A stretch of 31,380 bases of DNA from Eubacteriaceae bacterium (GTDB taxonomy: Bacteria > Bacillota > Clostridia > Eubacteriales > Anaerofustaceae): the NCBI GenBank assembly GCA_017613995.1, contig JAGACT010000100.1:1-31380 (forward strand), written 5' to 3'. A model generated the notes under the pieces. That model made no database searches. It was not told where the DNA came from and saw only the letters and a program-made list of their open reading frames with translations. How positions within the stretch are numbered: the stretch's first letter is position 1; each line of letters opens with the position of its first letter. A program made the position numbers and the translations under genes. Shown here piece by piece: positions 21,514 through 30,142 of this stretch.

Positions 21514-21522
21514 TGATATAAT
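21514..21522 (+). promoter_or_regulatory. Extended -10 promoter of dgt-dnaG
   Basis: TGA-TATAAT matches the extended -10 consensus 18 bp before the dgt ATG. There is no good -35. The leader would be about 10 nt, just enough to include the ribosome site AGGAG. Confidence 0.55.
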
Positions 21523-21539
21523 TTCATCAGGAGCCGTTT

Positions 21540-22535
21540 ATGAACATCAGAGAAGAGAAGGAAAAAAGAGAAGAAGCCTATTTCAGCCCCTATGCCAAAA
21601 GGAGCGCCGACAGCCGCGGCAGGGAGCTTGCCGAGGAGCAGTGCCCCGTCAGGACGTGTTTCGAGCGGGACCGCGACAGGATCCTTTACTGCAAATCCTT
21701 CCGCCGCCTGAAGCACAAGACCCAGGTGTTCATTTCCCCGGAAAGCGACCACCTTCAGACCAGGCTCACCCATACGCTGGAGGTGGCCCAGATCGCCCGT
21801 TCCATAGCCAATGCCCTGGACCTGAACGAATCCCTCGCGGAGGCCATCGCCCTGGGCCACGATCTCGGGCACACGCCCTTCGGACATTCCGGAGAGAGCG
21901 TGCTAAACGAACTGTACGATGGGGGCTTCGAGCACAACGTGCAGTCCCTGAGGGTGGTGGAGGTGCTGGAGAACTCCGGCAGGGGCCTCAACCTGACCTG
22001 GGAAGTCCGGGACGGCATCCTGAACCACTGCTCCGGTCTCGTCAGCAGCACTCTGGAGGGGCGCATCGTGAACATCTCCGACAAGATCGCGTATATCAAC
22101 CACGATATGGAGGACGCCCTTTCCATGGGGATCCTCAGGGAGGAGGATTTCCCCGGCGAGTTCATAAGCGTGCTGGGCCACTCCAATTCCGAGCGGATCA
22201 ACACCATGATCAGCGACGTCATAATCCAGAGCCGCGGGATCAATGAGATAAAAAAGAGCGCCGAGGTGGAAGCGGCTACCGACGGCATGAGGGCCTTCCT
22301 TTTCAGGACCCTGTACGTGGGCAGCGAAGCCAAGAGGGAGGAGGAGAAGGCCAAGAACGTCGTGCGCACCCTTTACGGATATTTCCTGCGGTATCCCGAG
22401 AAAATGCCCGAGGAATACGTTTCCAGGGGGGAAGAGGACATGGCCCGCTCCGTATGCGACTACATAGCCGGCATGACGGACAACTACGCCACGGAACTTT
22501 ACAGGGAACTTTTCGTGCCCCGGTCATGGTTCTGA
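21540..22535 (+). CDS. dgt: Deoxyguanosinetriphosphate triphosphohydrolase-like protein
   Basis: An HD-domain nucleotide hydrolase (331 residues) that removes triphosphate from dNTPs, classically dGTP, in the cytosol. RDRDRILYCKSFRRLKHKTQVF (43-64) is the conserved N-terminal block. The metal-binding residues are His78 (RLTHTLEV), His107-Asp108 (GHDLGHTPFGH) and Asp181 (SDKIAYINHD). Length matches the shorter Dgt-like class. GGAG upstream and the ATG at 21540 agree. It lies 13 bp ahead of dnaG on the same strand, a common clostridial pair linking dNTP pools to replication priming. Confidence 0.93.
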   Translation: MNIREEKEKREEAYFSPYAKRSADSRGRELAEEQCPVRTCFERDRDRILYCKSFRRLKHKTQVFISPESDHLQTRLTHTLEVAQIARSIANALDLNESLAEAIALGHDLGHTPFGHSGESVLNELYDGGFEHNVQSLRVVEVLENSGRGLNLTWEVRDGILNHCSGLVSSTLEGRIVNISDKIAYINHDMEDALSMGILREEDFPGEFISVLGHSNSERINTMISDVIIQSRGINEIKKSAEVEAATDGMRAFLFRTLYVGSEAKREEEKAKNVVRTLYGYFLRYPEKMPEEYVSRGEEDMARSVCDYIAGMTDNYATELYRELFVPRSWF

Positions 22536-22548
22536 AAATGGAGGAAAA

Positions 22549-24303
22549 ATGCCTTACTTTACACAGGAATTCATAAATAAGGTAATAGATTCATCGGATA
22601 TAGTGCGCATCGTTTCCAGGCATACGACCCTGACCCGCAAGGGCCAGCGCTACTGGGGCCTGTGCCCGTTCCCTGACCATAACGAGAAGACGCCGTCGTT
22701 CTCCGTGAAGCCCGAAGGCGTCTATTACTGCTTCGGATGCGAGAAGGGCGGCAACGTGGTGAACTTCGTCATGGAGATGAACCGCCTCACCTTCACAGAA
22801 GCCATAGAATTTCTTGCCAACGAGGCAAATATCCCTCTGGAATACGATACCTCCAGGGGAGGCTCCCAGGAGAGGCACAGTTCCAAGAAGACGATCTACG
22901 AGATCAACCGCAACGCTGCGAACTATTACTACACGAACCTCATGAAGACACCGGCCGCCCTGAAGTATCTGTCGGAGCGGGGCATCGGCGCCTCAGCGGT
23001 CAAGACCTTCGGACTGGGATACTCCCTGCCGGAGGGGGGCCTGTATGCCCATCTGCGGGATAAGGGCTTCAGAAAGGAGGACATGCTGGAAGCTTCCCTC
23101 GTCCGGGAGAATTCCGGGAGGGTGTACGACTACTTCAGGGGAAGGATCATGTATCCGATACTGGACGTGAACAACAACATCGTGGGCTTCGGCGGCAGGG
23201 TCATGGACAAAAGCGAGCCGAAGTACCTCAACTCCCCGGAGAACAGCGTATTTTACAAGCGCAGCATGCTCTACAACCTCAACCGGGCCAAGTCGGCGCT
23301 CTCTTCGAATCCTATGATCATCGTCGAGGGCTACATGGACGTGATCTCCCTTTATGACAAGGGCATCAAGACCGTCTGCGCCACCCTGGGCACCGCCCTG
23401 GGGGAAAAGCACGCGTCCATCATCAAGAGATACACCGACAACGTCATTTTGTGCTACGACGGGGACAGCCCCGGAAAGAAAGCCGCCCTGAGGGGCTCGA
23501 GCATTCTGGAGAACGAGGGCCTGAATGTTAAGGTACTGCTGCTGCCGGACGACCACGATCCCGACAGCTACATCCGCGCCTACGGCACGAAGGCATTCAT
23601 CGACAGGGTGGCGGAGGCCAAATACGCCACGGACTTCAAACTGGACGAGCTGTTCCTGAAGTATGACGTCAGCGACGTGAACGACCGGGCGAGGCTGCTG
23701 TCGGAGGCGGCGGAGACCGTATCCCAGGTGAGGGACGAGGTCAAATGGGACTACTATGCCCAGCAGCTCTCCCAGAGGACGGACACTCCTCTTTCCACCG
23801 TAAGGAACCTCATATATACCAAGGGCGGCCGCAGCACGGCCTCCCCGGAGAACCTGGCCTCAGGCAGTGCGCCGAAGGAGAATCCATCTCCGGCATACAG
23901 CGCCAAGGAGCTCACGATGCTGCGCTACATCATGGACAGCAGAGACAATTACCTGAGGTTCACGGAGGCGGGCGGAGCCAACTTTTTTACCGGGGAAATG
24001 GCGGATCTCTACGAGGAGATGGAGAAGCTGTACGCCCAGGGCTGTGTTGACATGGAAAAGGAATTGATATATAATACCGAGCTGGTGCGTCAGGCAGCTC
24101 TTCTGAGCACGGTAGAGGCCGACATTCCCGCCGGGGACGTTCCCCGGTACGTTAATTCCCTGCTGGCGGACATGTACGGCGAAAAGCTCAGACAGATAAA
24201 AAAGCAGATCGATGACGTTAACTCCACGAAGGACAAAACCGTCCTCATCCAGGAGCAGCGGTATCTCAAGCAGAAGCTGATCGAACTGAAAAGCGGGGTC
24301 TGA
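22549..24303 (+). CDS. dnaG: DNA primase DnaG
   Basis: DnaG makes the RNA primers for chromosome replication. The 584-residue protein has the CHC2 zinc finger (Cys39, His44, Cys61, Cys64), the catalytic TOPRIM core with EGYMDV starting at Glu260 and DGD at 304-306, and a C-terminal helicase-interaction domain (about 455-584). Length is typical (580-620). GGAGG is 6 nt before the ATG. In most relatives dnaG is followed by rpoD (sigma A); here a strong terminator and then an aminopeptidase gene follow, so that linkage is broken. A ten-codon frame (24320-24352, MNSIRERSTH) in the gap has no support. Confidence 0.97.
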   Translation: MPYFTQEFINKVIDSSDIVRIVSRHTTLTRKGQRYWGLCPFPDHNEKTPSFSVKPEGVYYCFGCEKGGNVVNFVMEMNRLTFTEAIEFLANEANIPLEYDTSRGGSQERHSSKKTIYEINRNAANYYYTNLMKTPAALKYLSERGIGASAVKTFGLGYSLPEGGLYAHLRDKGFRKEDMLEASLVRENSGRVYDYFRGRIMYPILDVNNNIVGFGGRVMDKSEPKYLNSPENSVFYKRSMLYNLNRAKSALSSNPMIIVEGYMDVISLYDKGIKTVCATLGTALGEKHASIIKRYTDNVILCYDGDSPGKKAALRGSSILENEGLNVKVLLLPDDHDPDSYIRAYGTKAFIDRVAEAKYATDFKLDELFLKYDVSDVNDRARLLSEAAETVSQVRDEVKWDYYAQQLSQRTDTPLSTVRNLIYTKGGRSTASPENLASGSAPKENPSPAYSAKELTMLRYIMDSRDNYLRFTEAGGANFFTGEMADLYEEMEKLYAQGCVDMEKELIYNTELVRQAALLSTVEADIPAGDVPRYVNSLLADMYGEKLRQIKKQIDDVNSTKDKTVLIQEQRYLKQKLIELKSGV

Positions 24304-24363
24304 GAGAGCCGGCATCGGCATGAACAGCATCCGTGAGCGCAGCACGCATTAAAGGATAACAGT

Positions 24364-24389
24364 GCCGGAGAAGTGCCTCCGGCTTTTTT
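24364..24389 (+). terminator. Intrinsic terminator after dnaG
   Basis: GCCGGAG (24364-24370), 6-nt loop, CTCCGGC (24377-24383), T6 (24384-24389). The M18 gene's AAGGAGG begins just 2 nt later, so any transcript reaching the aminopeptidase from upstream is attenuated here. Confidence 0.9.
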
Positions 24390-24402
24390 CAAGGAGGAAA
24401 AC

Positions 24403-25707
24403 ATGGATCATATCAGGGGACTGACGGATTTTCTCAGGGACAACCCCACACAGTATCACGTGACCGCATCCCAGGCCCGGACTCTCGAGAAGGAGGGCTT
24501 TGTCAGGCTCAGCGAATCGGAGAAGTGGGATCTTCACTCCGGCGGAAAATACTACGTCACCAGGAACGGCTCGGCCATGATGGCCTTCAGGATGCCCGGG
24601 AGCATGCCCCGCGGCTTCATGGTGATGGCGTCACACACCGACTTCCCGTATCTTAAGATAAAGCCGGGGGGAGAGATCACCACCCCGGAGGGATATAAGA
24701 AGCTCAACGTGGAGGTCTACGGCAGCGCCATCTACTACAGCTGGCTGGACCGGCCCCTCTCGGTGGCTGGAAGGATCTACGTGAGGACTGCTGACGGCAC
24801 CAGGATGATGCTGGTGAACGTGCCCAGGGATCTGGCGCTGATACCTTCGGTCCCGATACACATGAACAGGGAGATAAACTCGGGAGTAAGGTTCGACCCC
24901 CAGAAGGACCTGCTTCCCCTGTGGGGGATCGGAGAATCCGAGACCCTTACGGACGTGGTGGCGGCCGAAGCCGGCGTAAGAGCCGAAGACATCCTTTCCA
25001 TGGAACTGTGCCTTTACAACAGGACTCCTCCCGTCAGGTGGGGGGCCTCGGGGGAATTCCTGTCCGCCCAGAAGCTGGATGACTCCGAGTGCGCCTACTG
25101 TTCCCTCGCCGGATTCCTGGAAAGCACACCTTCCTCTTCTTCCATCGCCATACACGCCCTGTTCGACAACGAGGAGGTCGGCAGCGCAACGAAGCAGGGC
25201 GCCGCATCCACGCTTCTGCGCGATACCCTGGAACGCATAAGCATTTCACTGGGCGCTGACAAGGAGGACATGCTCGTGATGCTCTCCAACAGCTTCATGC
25301 TCTCCGCAGACAACGCCCACGGAGTCAATCCTAACCATCCGGAGCTTTCCGACCCGGTGAACAGGCCGGTGCCCGGAGGCGGAGTGGTCATAAAGTTCGC
25401 GGGCAGCCAGCGCTACGCCACGGACGGCACGTCTGAGGCTTTGTTCAGGCTCCTGTGCGAAAAGGGAGACGTGAAAAGCCAGATATTCACGAACCGTTCA
25501 GATCTGCCGGGAGGCTCCACCCTCGGGAACATCTCCTCTCTGCACGCCGCTATGATGACCGCCGACGTGGGCATCGCCCAGCTGGCGATGCATTCCACCT
25601 ATGAGACCTGTGCGGTTTCGGACGTAGGCGAGATGATAAAGCTCGCCACGGCGCTGTTCTCATCCTCCGTCGAAAAGGATCCCGAGGGCGGTCTGATCCT
25701 GAAGTAA
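24403..25707 (+). CDS. M18 family aminopeptidase
   Basis: A cytosolic two-metal (zinc or cobalt) aminopeptidase of 434 residues that removes N-terminal, often acidic, residues from peptides. Metal and catalytic positions are readable: His78 and Asp80 in ASHTDFP, an aspartate in QKLDDSE (226 or 227), Glu257-Glu258 in DNEEVGS, Asp303 in SADNAHG and His397 in MHSTYET. GGSTLGNI (370-377) is another family signature. AAGGAGG supports the start at 24403, and the longer frame that begins inside the terminator is rejected. It lies directly behind the dnaG terminator and converges on the P-type ATPase gene. Substrate preference cannot be read from sequence. Confidence 0.95.
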   Translation: MDHIRGLTDFLRDNPTQYHVTASQARTLEKEGFVRLSESEKWDLHSGGKYYVTRNGSAMMAFRMPGSMPRGFMVMASHTDFPYLKIKPGGEITTPEGYKKLNVEVYGSAIYYSWLDRPLSVAGRIYVRTADGTRMMLVNVPRDLALIPSVPIHMNREINSGVRFDPQKDLLPLWGIGESETLTDVVAAEAGVRAEDILSMELCLYNRTPPVRWGASGEFLSAQKLDDSECAYCSLAGFLESTPSSSSIAIHALFDNEEVGSATKQGAASTLLRDTLERISISLGADKEDMLVMLSNSFMLSADNAHGVNPNHPELSDPVNRPVPGGGVVIKFAGSQRYATDGTSEALFRLLCEKGDVKSQIFTNRSDLPGGSTLGNISSLHAAMMTADVGIAQLAMHSTYETCAVSDVGEMIKLATALFSSSVEKDPEGGLILK

Positions 25708-25709
25708 AT

Positions 25710-25750
25710 AAAAAACAGGCATATCCATAAGGATATGCCGTTATTTTTTA
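25710..25750. terminator. Bidirectional intrinsic terminator
   Basis: GGCATATCC (25718-25726), loop ATAA, GGATATGCC (25731-25739), with an A-run before and T6 (25744-25749) after. It separates the M18 gene from the convergent ATPase gene. Confidence 0.88.
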
Positions 25751-25770
25751 TCCGGAGATCCGCTGACGAA

Positions 25771-28446
25771 TCAGTTCTTTTTTGCCGCGGCTTTTCTCTG
25801 TAAGTATTTGGAGAGCTCGATGATCGGGACGATCATGGCTGCCAGGCCGAGAGCGATAAACAGTTCCAGCGCGCTGATGGCGGTGAACTCGAAGAGGTTC
25901 GCCAGGAAGGGAATGTAGATGACTCCCAGTGTCAGCACGAAGGTCAGTATGAATGCTCCCAGCAGCCACCTGTTGCGGTGCTTCAGGGTGAAGATGGAGT
26001 TGCGCTGGCTTCTCATACATACGGCCTCCCACATCTCGCAGAAGTTCATCGTCAAAAACGCCATGGACATGCCGTCCTTCGAGCCGTTGGCGATAAGGGA
26101 AGCCAGGGAGAAGACTCTGCCGTCATGCAGGCATTCCAGGTAGTCTCCGAGGAAGAAAGACGCGACCACCAGGGCTGCCATGATAACGCCCTGGATGATC
26201 ATATCCACTCCGGCGCCTTCGGAGAAAACGCTCTCGTCGGTGGGACGGGGCTTTCTGCTCATGATGTCGCCTTCGGCTTCCTCCATGCCCAGTGCCAGGC
26301 CGGGGGCCGAGTCGGTGACCATGTTGATCCACAGCAGGTGAGCCGGTGAAAGCATCTCGACGCCCAGCAGGGACGATGTGAAGATCGCCAGGACCTCCGC
26401 CATGTTGGTGGAGAGCTGGAACTGCAGCACCTTGCGGATGTTGTCGTAGATCTTGCGGCCTTCCTCGACGGCGTTGACGATGGTGGCGAAGTTGTCGTCC
26501 GCCAGGACCATGTCGGAAACGCCCTTGGTGACGTCGGTACCGGTGATGCCCATACCGATGCCCACGTTGGCGCTCTTGATGGAAGGAGCGTCATTGACTC
26601 CGTCGCCCGTCATGGCGACGATATAGTTCATATCCTCGAGGGCTCTGACTATCCTGGTCTTGTGCTCGGGCTGGACCCTGGCGTAAACCGAATGGGTCAT
26701 GACGACCTTGTCCATCTCCTCGTCGGAAAGCTCTTCCAGGTCGGATCCCAGGATAGCTTCGTCGGCATCGGTGATGATATGGAGCCTCTTGGCGATGGCG
26801 ACCGCGGTATCCTTGTGGTCGCCGGTTATCATGATGGGCCTGATGCCTGCGGTGCGGCAGCGCTCGATGGCGTCGAACACCTCTATACGGCAGGGATCCA
26901 TCATTCCCACGTATCCCACGAAGGTCAGATCCTTTTCCAGATCCTCCGCTTCGAAGCTTGCGGGAACAGCGTCATATTCTCTCATGGCAAGGCCCAGGAC
27001 TCTCAGTGCCTCGTCGGCGTAGGCCTTGATCCCGTCAAGGATGGTCTTCTTGATCTCATCCGTGATGGGCTTGGGCTCGCCGTGGTCCAGATAGTGGGTG
27101 CAGTGGGTTATGACTATCTCCGTGGCGCCCTTCGTATACTGAACTATCTGTCCGTTCTGATTGTGTACGGTGGACATCATCTTTCTGTTTGAATCGAAAG
27201 GTGCCTCGCCTATACGGGGATACTTCTCATCCAGTTCGTACTTGGGAAGACCGAGCCTGGCGGCATATTCCACGAGACCGTTCTCGGTGGGTTCGCCGGT
27301 GGCGCTGGTCTCTCCGGGTCCCATCTTGGAGTCCGAGCACAGGGACATTCCCCTGGCGAGGAGTTCCTCGGGAGTATCGAAGGTGAACGCCTGCTCCACG
27401 GTCATCTTGTTCTGGGTCAGGGTGCCCGTCTTATCCGAGCAGATGACCTGGATGCATCCCAGGGTCTCCACTGCGGCGAGCTTGCGCATGAGGGCTTTGC
27501 GCTTGGACATCTCGGTGACGCCGATGGAAAGGATTATGGTGACCACTGCGGGAAGTCCCTCGGGGATAGCCGCAACGGCCAGAGCTATTGCTGTCAGGAA
27601 AGTGTGGATGACGATCTCGCCGGAGAATCCCTTTCTCACGATGCCGAGGACGAATACGAACACGCAGATGCCGATGACCAGCTTGGTAAGGGTCTTGGAG
27701 AGCTCCGCCATCTTCCTCTGAAGGGGCGTTTCATCGCTGAGGGCATCCTGGAGGCTGGCTGCGATCTTTCCGATCTCCGTATCCATGCCGGTGGCCACGA
27801 CCACGGCCTTTCCTCTTCCGTAGGCCACGGTGGATCCGCTGTAGAGCATGTTGTGTCTGTCGCCCAGGGTGATGTCCTTCTGTTCATCGGTCATGTAGAG
27901 GGTGTCGATGAGTTTGTTGACGGGGACGCTCTCGCCCGTAAGGGCGGCTTCCTCCGCCTTCATGGAGTAGCTCTCGATGATCCTGCAGTCCGCCGGGACC
28001 ACGTCTCCAGCTTCGAACACCAGCACATCGCCGACCACGAGGTCTTCGCTCTTGACCACGGTCTGGACCCCGTTTCGCAGGGCCTTTGACGTGGCTGCAG
28101 TCATCTCCTTGAGCGCCTCTATGGCTTCCTCGGCCTTGCTTTCCTGCACAAGGCCCATGATGGTGTTGATGATGACAACGAACAGGATGATGAACACATC
28201 GGTGAAGGCCTCGCCCTGGAGAGCGCTGGTGACCGCGGAGATGAGTGCCGTTGCCAGGAGCATGATGATCATGGGGTCCGAGATGGATTCGATGATCCGT
28301 TTAAGCAGTGTGGGCTTTTCACCTTCGTCCAGTTTGTTCTTGCCGTTTTCAGCCAGACGCTGCTGCGCCTGTTCTTCTGTAAGTCCGTTTTCGGAGGAAT
28401 CAACGGCCTTGAATACCTCCTCGATACTTTCCAGATAATGCTTCAT
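25771..28446 (-). CDS. SERCA-type (P2A) cation-transporting P-type ATPase, Ca2+ and/or Mn2+
   Basis: An 891-residue ATP-driven cation exporter of the inner membrane. TGES (170-173) is the actuator motif, DKTGTLT begins at the phosphorylated Asp338, and TGDGVND is at 613-619. The ion site resembles SERCA: VAAIPEGLP (291-299) in M4, an NMAEV motif in M5 with the Asn and Glu equivalents, and NMVTDSAPG in M6 with Asn, Thr and Asp. These P2A residues bind Ca2+ and in several Firmicute enzymes Mn2+. The start is at 28446, after AGAGAGG; the longer frame extends through the leader RNA and is rejected. A candidate manganese riboswitch and attenuator precede the gene, which argues that Mn2+ efflux (as proposed for YoaB or MgtA of lactic streptococci) is part of its job. 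Domain order is complete with no damage. Confidence 0.93.
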   Translation of the reverse strand: MKHYLESIEEVFKAVDSSENGLTEEQAQQRLAENGKNKLDEGEKPTLLKRIIESISDPMIIMLLATALISAVTSALQGEAFTDVFIILFVVIINTIMGLVQESKAEEAIEALKEMTAATSKALRNGVQTVVKSEDLVVGDVLVFEAGDVVPADCRIIESYSMKAEEAALTGESVPVNKLIDTLYMTDEQKDITLGDRHNMLYSGSTVAYGRGKAVVVATGMDTEIGKIAASLQDALSDETPLQRKMAELSKTLTKLVIGICVFVFVLGIVRKGFSGEIVIHTFLTAIALAVAAIPEGLPAVVTIILSIGVTEMSKRKALMRKLAAVETLGCIQVICSDKTGTLTQNKMTVEQAFTFDTPEELLARGMSLCSDSKMGPGETSATGEPTENGLVEYAARLGLPKYELDEKYPRIGEAPFDSNRKMMSTVHNQNGQIVQYTKGATEIVITHCTHYLDHGEPKPITDEIKKTILDGIKAYADEALRVLGLAMREYDAVPASFEAEDLEKDLTFVGYVGMMDPCRIEVFDAIERCRTAGIRPIMITGDHKDTAVAIAKRLHIITDADEAILGSDLEELSDEEMDKVVMTHSVYARVQPEHKTRIVRALEDMNYIVAMTGDGVNDAPSIKSANVGIGMGITGTDVTKGVSDMVLADDNFATIVNAVEEGRKIYDNIRKVLQFQLSTNMAEVLAIFTSSLLGVEMLSPAHLLWINMVTDSAPGLALGMEEAEGDIMSRKPRPTDESVFSEGAGVDMIIQGVIMAALVVASFFLGDYLECLHDGRVFSLASLIANGSKDGMSMAFLTMNFCEMWEAVCMRSQRNSIFTLKHRNRWLLGAFILTFVLTLGVIYIPFLANLFEFTAISALELFIALGLAAMIVPIIELSKYLQRKAAAKKN

Positions 28447-28468
28447 AACTGCCTCTCTGTATAATTGA

Positions 28469-28504
28469 GTATAAAAATATCCCGGCCTGTACTTGCGGAC
28501 CGGG
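28469..28504 (-). terminator. Attenuator hairpin in the ATPase leader
   Basis: On the minus strand CCCGG (28504-28500) pairs with CCGGG (28485-28481), with an inner CC/GG extension, followed by ATATTTTTAT. It lies 23 bp before the ATPase start codon and after the riboswitch aptamer. Its TACAGG can pair instead with the upstream CCTGTA, an apparent antiterminator. Confidence 0.65.
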
Positions 28505-28549
28505 CTTACATACGCTAAGGGATACAGGGGCCCATGTACCGCATAAATA

Positions 28550-28635
28550 CATGAGTCTCGCAATTTAAAGCAAACCAGCCCTTTTCGGACGAGTATGTTG
28601 GTTTGCTGCGCCGGGGCGCCTGCTACTCCCTCACA
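28550..28635 (-). promoter_or_regulatory. Candidate yybP-ykoY manganese riboswitch aptamer
   Basis: Read on the minus strand, the leader starts TGTGAG then GGAGTAGC, the conserved 5' junction of yybP-ykoY (consensus GGGGAGUAG). A helix AGGCGCCCCGGCGC follows, then a second long helix AGCAAACCA ... TGGTTTGCT whose internal loop carries CAACATACTCG, as in known Mn2+ aptamers, then GCGAGA and CTCATG. TGTGAG pairs with CTCATG to close P1, mirroring AAAGG/CCUUU of the consensus. Between P1 and the ATPase gene, CATGTA/TACATG and CCTGTA/TACAGG pairings compete with the terminator. Known members bind Mn2+ and switch on Mn2+ exporters, including P-type ATPases, which fits the gene. I did this from memory of the motif, without a covariance search. 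Confidence 0.78.
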
Positions 28636-28650
28636 GGATATCATGAAAGA

Positions 28651-28679
28651 ATGTTACCATCTTTTTTGTTTCAAGTCAA
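28651..28679 (-). promoter_or_regulatory. Promoter of the riboswitch-ATPase transcript
   Basis: Minus-strand TTGACT (28679-28674), 17 bp, TAACAT (28656-28651). Transcription should begin near 28644, about 9 nt before the aptamer, giving a 200-nt leader. Confidence 0.65.
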
Positions 28680-28734
28680 TAATTTATGAAAACTTAAAGC
28701 GCCTTAAAACTCACCGGTACGCCCCTTTTGCGCT

Positions 28735-28765
28735 AAAACAGACCCTTCGGCGCGAAGGGTCTGTT
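28735..28765 (-). terminator. Intrinsic terminator after DUF2284 gene
   Basis: A perfect 13-bp stem AACAGACCCTTCG / CGAAGGGTCTGTT (28737-28749 and 28753-28765) with a 3-nt loop; on the minus strand it ends CTGTTTTA, a short U-tract. Confidence 0.75.
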
Positions 28766-28779
28766 GTTTCCTCTTAAGA

Positions 28780-29304
28780 TCAGTACATGACGATGTAGAA
28801 GTATCCCAGCTTGTGGTCTCCCGCGTTGTAGATCATGTTGAACTTCCTGGACATGGATACGATGTCCATTCCGCTGCCTTCCATGGAATACTGCTTCTTG
28901 TCCGGGAAACGGCAGGGCTCGTTGTCGATGGCAGCGCAGGTCTTGCAGATCCTGCATCCTCCCGGTCCGGCGATCAGCACGGGCTGACCCTCCAGCAGGT
29001 CCCTGAGGTTCTGCAGTGCTTCGCCGGCTTCTCTGGTGGCCGACTGCATTTTCTCGTAGAACTCTCCCATATCGACAATTTTGTTTATGATGATCCCGTT
29101 GTCGTACTTCAGAAATCTGGCCTTGTTCTCCTCCATGTCCCCGGACAGGGGCGGGCAGGAATGATTTTTGCCGTAATTTCCGCAGGTGTTTTTCGCGCAC
29201 TCGCCGAACACGTCCTCGGAGAAGATAAGATCCGCGGAGCTGATCTCCTTGTATTCGTCAAAGCCGGCTTCTTCTATCGCTTTAATGATATCGTCCTTTA
29301 ACAT
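28780..29304 (-). CDS. DUF2284 cysteine-rich metal-binding protein
   Basis: A 174-residue cytosolic protein of the DUF2284 family, annotated as predicted metal-binding. Seven cysteines are ordered as C36-x4-C41-x8-C50 in GECAKNTCGNYGKNHSCPP and as C117-x2-C120-x2-C123-x7-C131 in GGCRICKTCAAIDNEPC. The latter looks like an iron-sulfur ligand set, possibly [4Fe-4S]. A helical segment (about 80-105) separates the two clusters. Function is unknown; family members are common in anaerobes. AGGAGG is a few nt from the ATG and a good promoter lies upstream. It is a single-gene unit. Confidence 0.9.
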   Translation of the reverse strand: MLKDDIIKAIEEAGFDEYKEISSADLIFSEDVFGECAKNTCGNYGKNHSCPPLSGDMEENKARFLKYDNGIIINKIVDMGEFYEKMQSATREAGEALQNLRDLLEGQPVLIAGPGGCRICKTCAAIDNEPCRFPDKKQYSMEGSGMDIVSMSRKFNMIYNAGDHKLGYFYIVMY

Positions 29305-29329
29305 GTTACCCTCCTGTTACTGTGAATCG

Positions 29330-29359
29330 AGTATACACCATAATTCATCACACTGTCAA
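29330..29359 (-). promoter_or_regulatory. Predicted sigma-A promoter of the DUF2284 gene
   Basis: Minus-strand consensus TTGACA (29359-29354), 18 bp, TATACT (29335-29330), 26 bp before the start. Confidence 0.78.
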
Positions 29360-29447
29360 TCCAATATTTGAACGCTGAGCGGCCTGAACCGAAAGTGGGG
29401 GCGAAGGTGCGGAGGCATTAGGGAAAAGTGCGCTTCTGTAAACAATG

Positions 29448-29502
29448 TTTTGTCCTGAGGAACAAAATTATACTTGTCGGAAAGTGGCCTTTATGATAAG
29501 AT
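29448..29502 (+). promoter_or_regulatory. Upstream region of xpt: inverted repeat and possible promoter
   Basis: TTTTGT (29448-29453) and ACAAAA (29462-29467) flank CCTGAGGA as an imperfect palindrome. Just downstream TTGTCG (29474-29479), 17 bp, TAAGAT (29497-29502) could be the xpt promoter. I see no purine-riboswitch core in this leader, although xpt is a classical target of that RNA. Confidence 0.45.
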
Positions 29503-29531
29503 ATAGTATACCTTTTCAGAGGTCGGATACG

Positions 29532-30107
29532 ATGCAGGCACTTATAGACAGGATCAGGAGCGAAGGGAAGATACTTCCCGGAAACATACTCAAGGTCGAC
29601 GGTTTTCTCAACCAGATGATCGACACTGCCCTTCTCGATGAGATGGGCAGGGAGTTCGCGCGTCTTTTTGCATCAGACGGCGTGACGAAGATCCTCACGG
29701 TGGAGGCCTCGGGAATAAGCATAGCCTGCGCCGCCGCCTTCAACATGGGTCGGATTCCCGCGGTGTTCGCCAAGAAGCACAGCACCCTCAATCAGGATCC
29801 CGACAGCTACTCTGCCAGGGTCTTCTCCTATACCCACGGCACGGAGTATACCATACGGGTCGCTAAGAGATTCATTTCCCCCGATGACCGTATCCTCCTG
29901 ATAGACGATTTCCTGGCCAACGGCGAGGCTCTCGGAGGGATGCTCGAGATCATCCGTCAGGCCGGTGCCGAAGCAGTGGGCGCCGGCATAGCGATCGAAA
30001 AAGGCTTCCAGGAAGGAGGAGAACGCCTCAGAGCTCAGGGTCTGAGGATCGAATCCCTGGCAATAATAGAATCGATGGACGGGAACTCCGTCACTTTCCG
30101 CTCGTAG
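29532..30107 (+). CDS. xpt: Xanthine phosphoribosyltransferase
   Basis: Xpt salvages xanthine (and guanine more weakly) to the nucleotide using PRPP. The 191-residue protein starts MQALIDRIRSEGKILPGNILKV, a typical Xpt N-terminus, and has TVEASGISIACAAA (56-69), KKHST (81-85) and the PRPP-binding LLIDDFLANGEA (122-133), whose FLANG form is characteristic of Xpt rather than Apt. Length matches (about 190). The ATG at 29532 is preferred to a longer frame because that frame contains the probable promoter. The following gene encodes a nucleoside-type substrate-binding lipoprotein, so this may be a purine scavenging locus. Confidence 0.92.
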   Translation: MQALIDRIRSEGKILPGNILKVDGFLNQMIDTALLDEMGREFARLFASDGVTKILTVEASGISIACAAAFNMGRIPAVFAKKHSTLNQDPDSYSARVFSYTHGTEYTIRVAKRFISPDDRILLIDDFLANGEALGGMLEIIRQAGAEAVGAGIAIEKGFQEGGERLRAQGLRIESLAIIESMDGNSVTFRS

Positions 30108-30142
30108 TCTGCATACGGGCGTTTTGCTTTTATTCATACGAT

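Noticed and set aside
24320..24352. Ten-codon frame MNSIRERSTH as an rpoD remnant
   Set aside because: Too short to support and without a ribosome site at a proper distance; similarity to sigma factors is not evident.
28447..28644. N-terminal 66-residue extension of the P-type ATPase frame
   Set aside because: It reads through the riboswitch leader and attenuator; the AGAGAGG site and family N-terminus favour the start at 28446.
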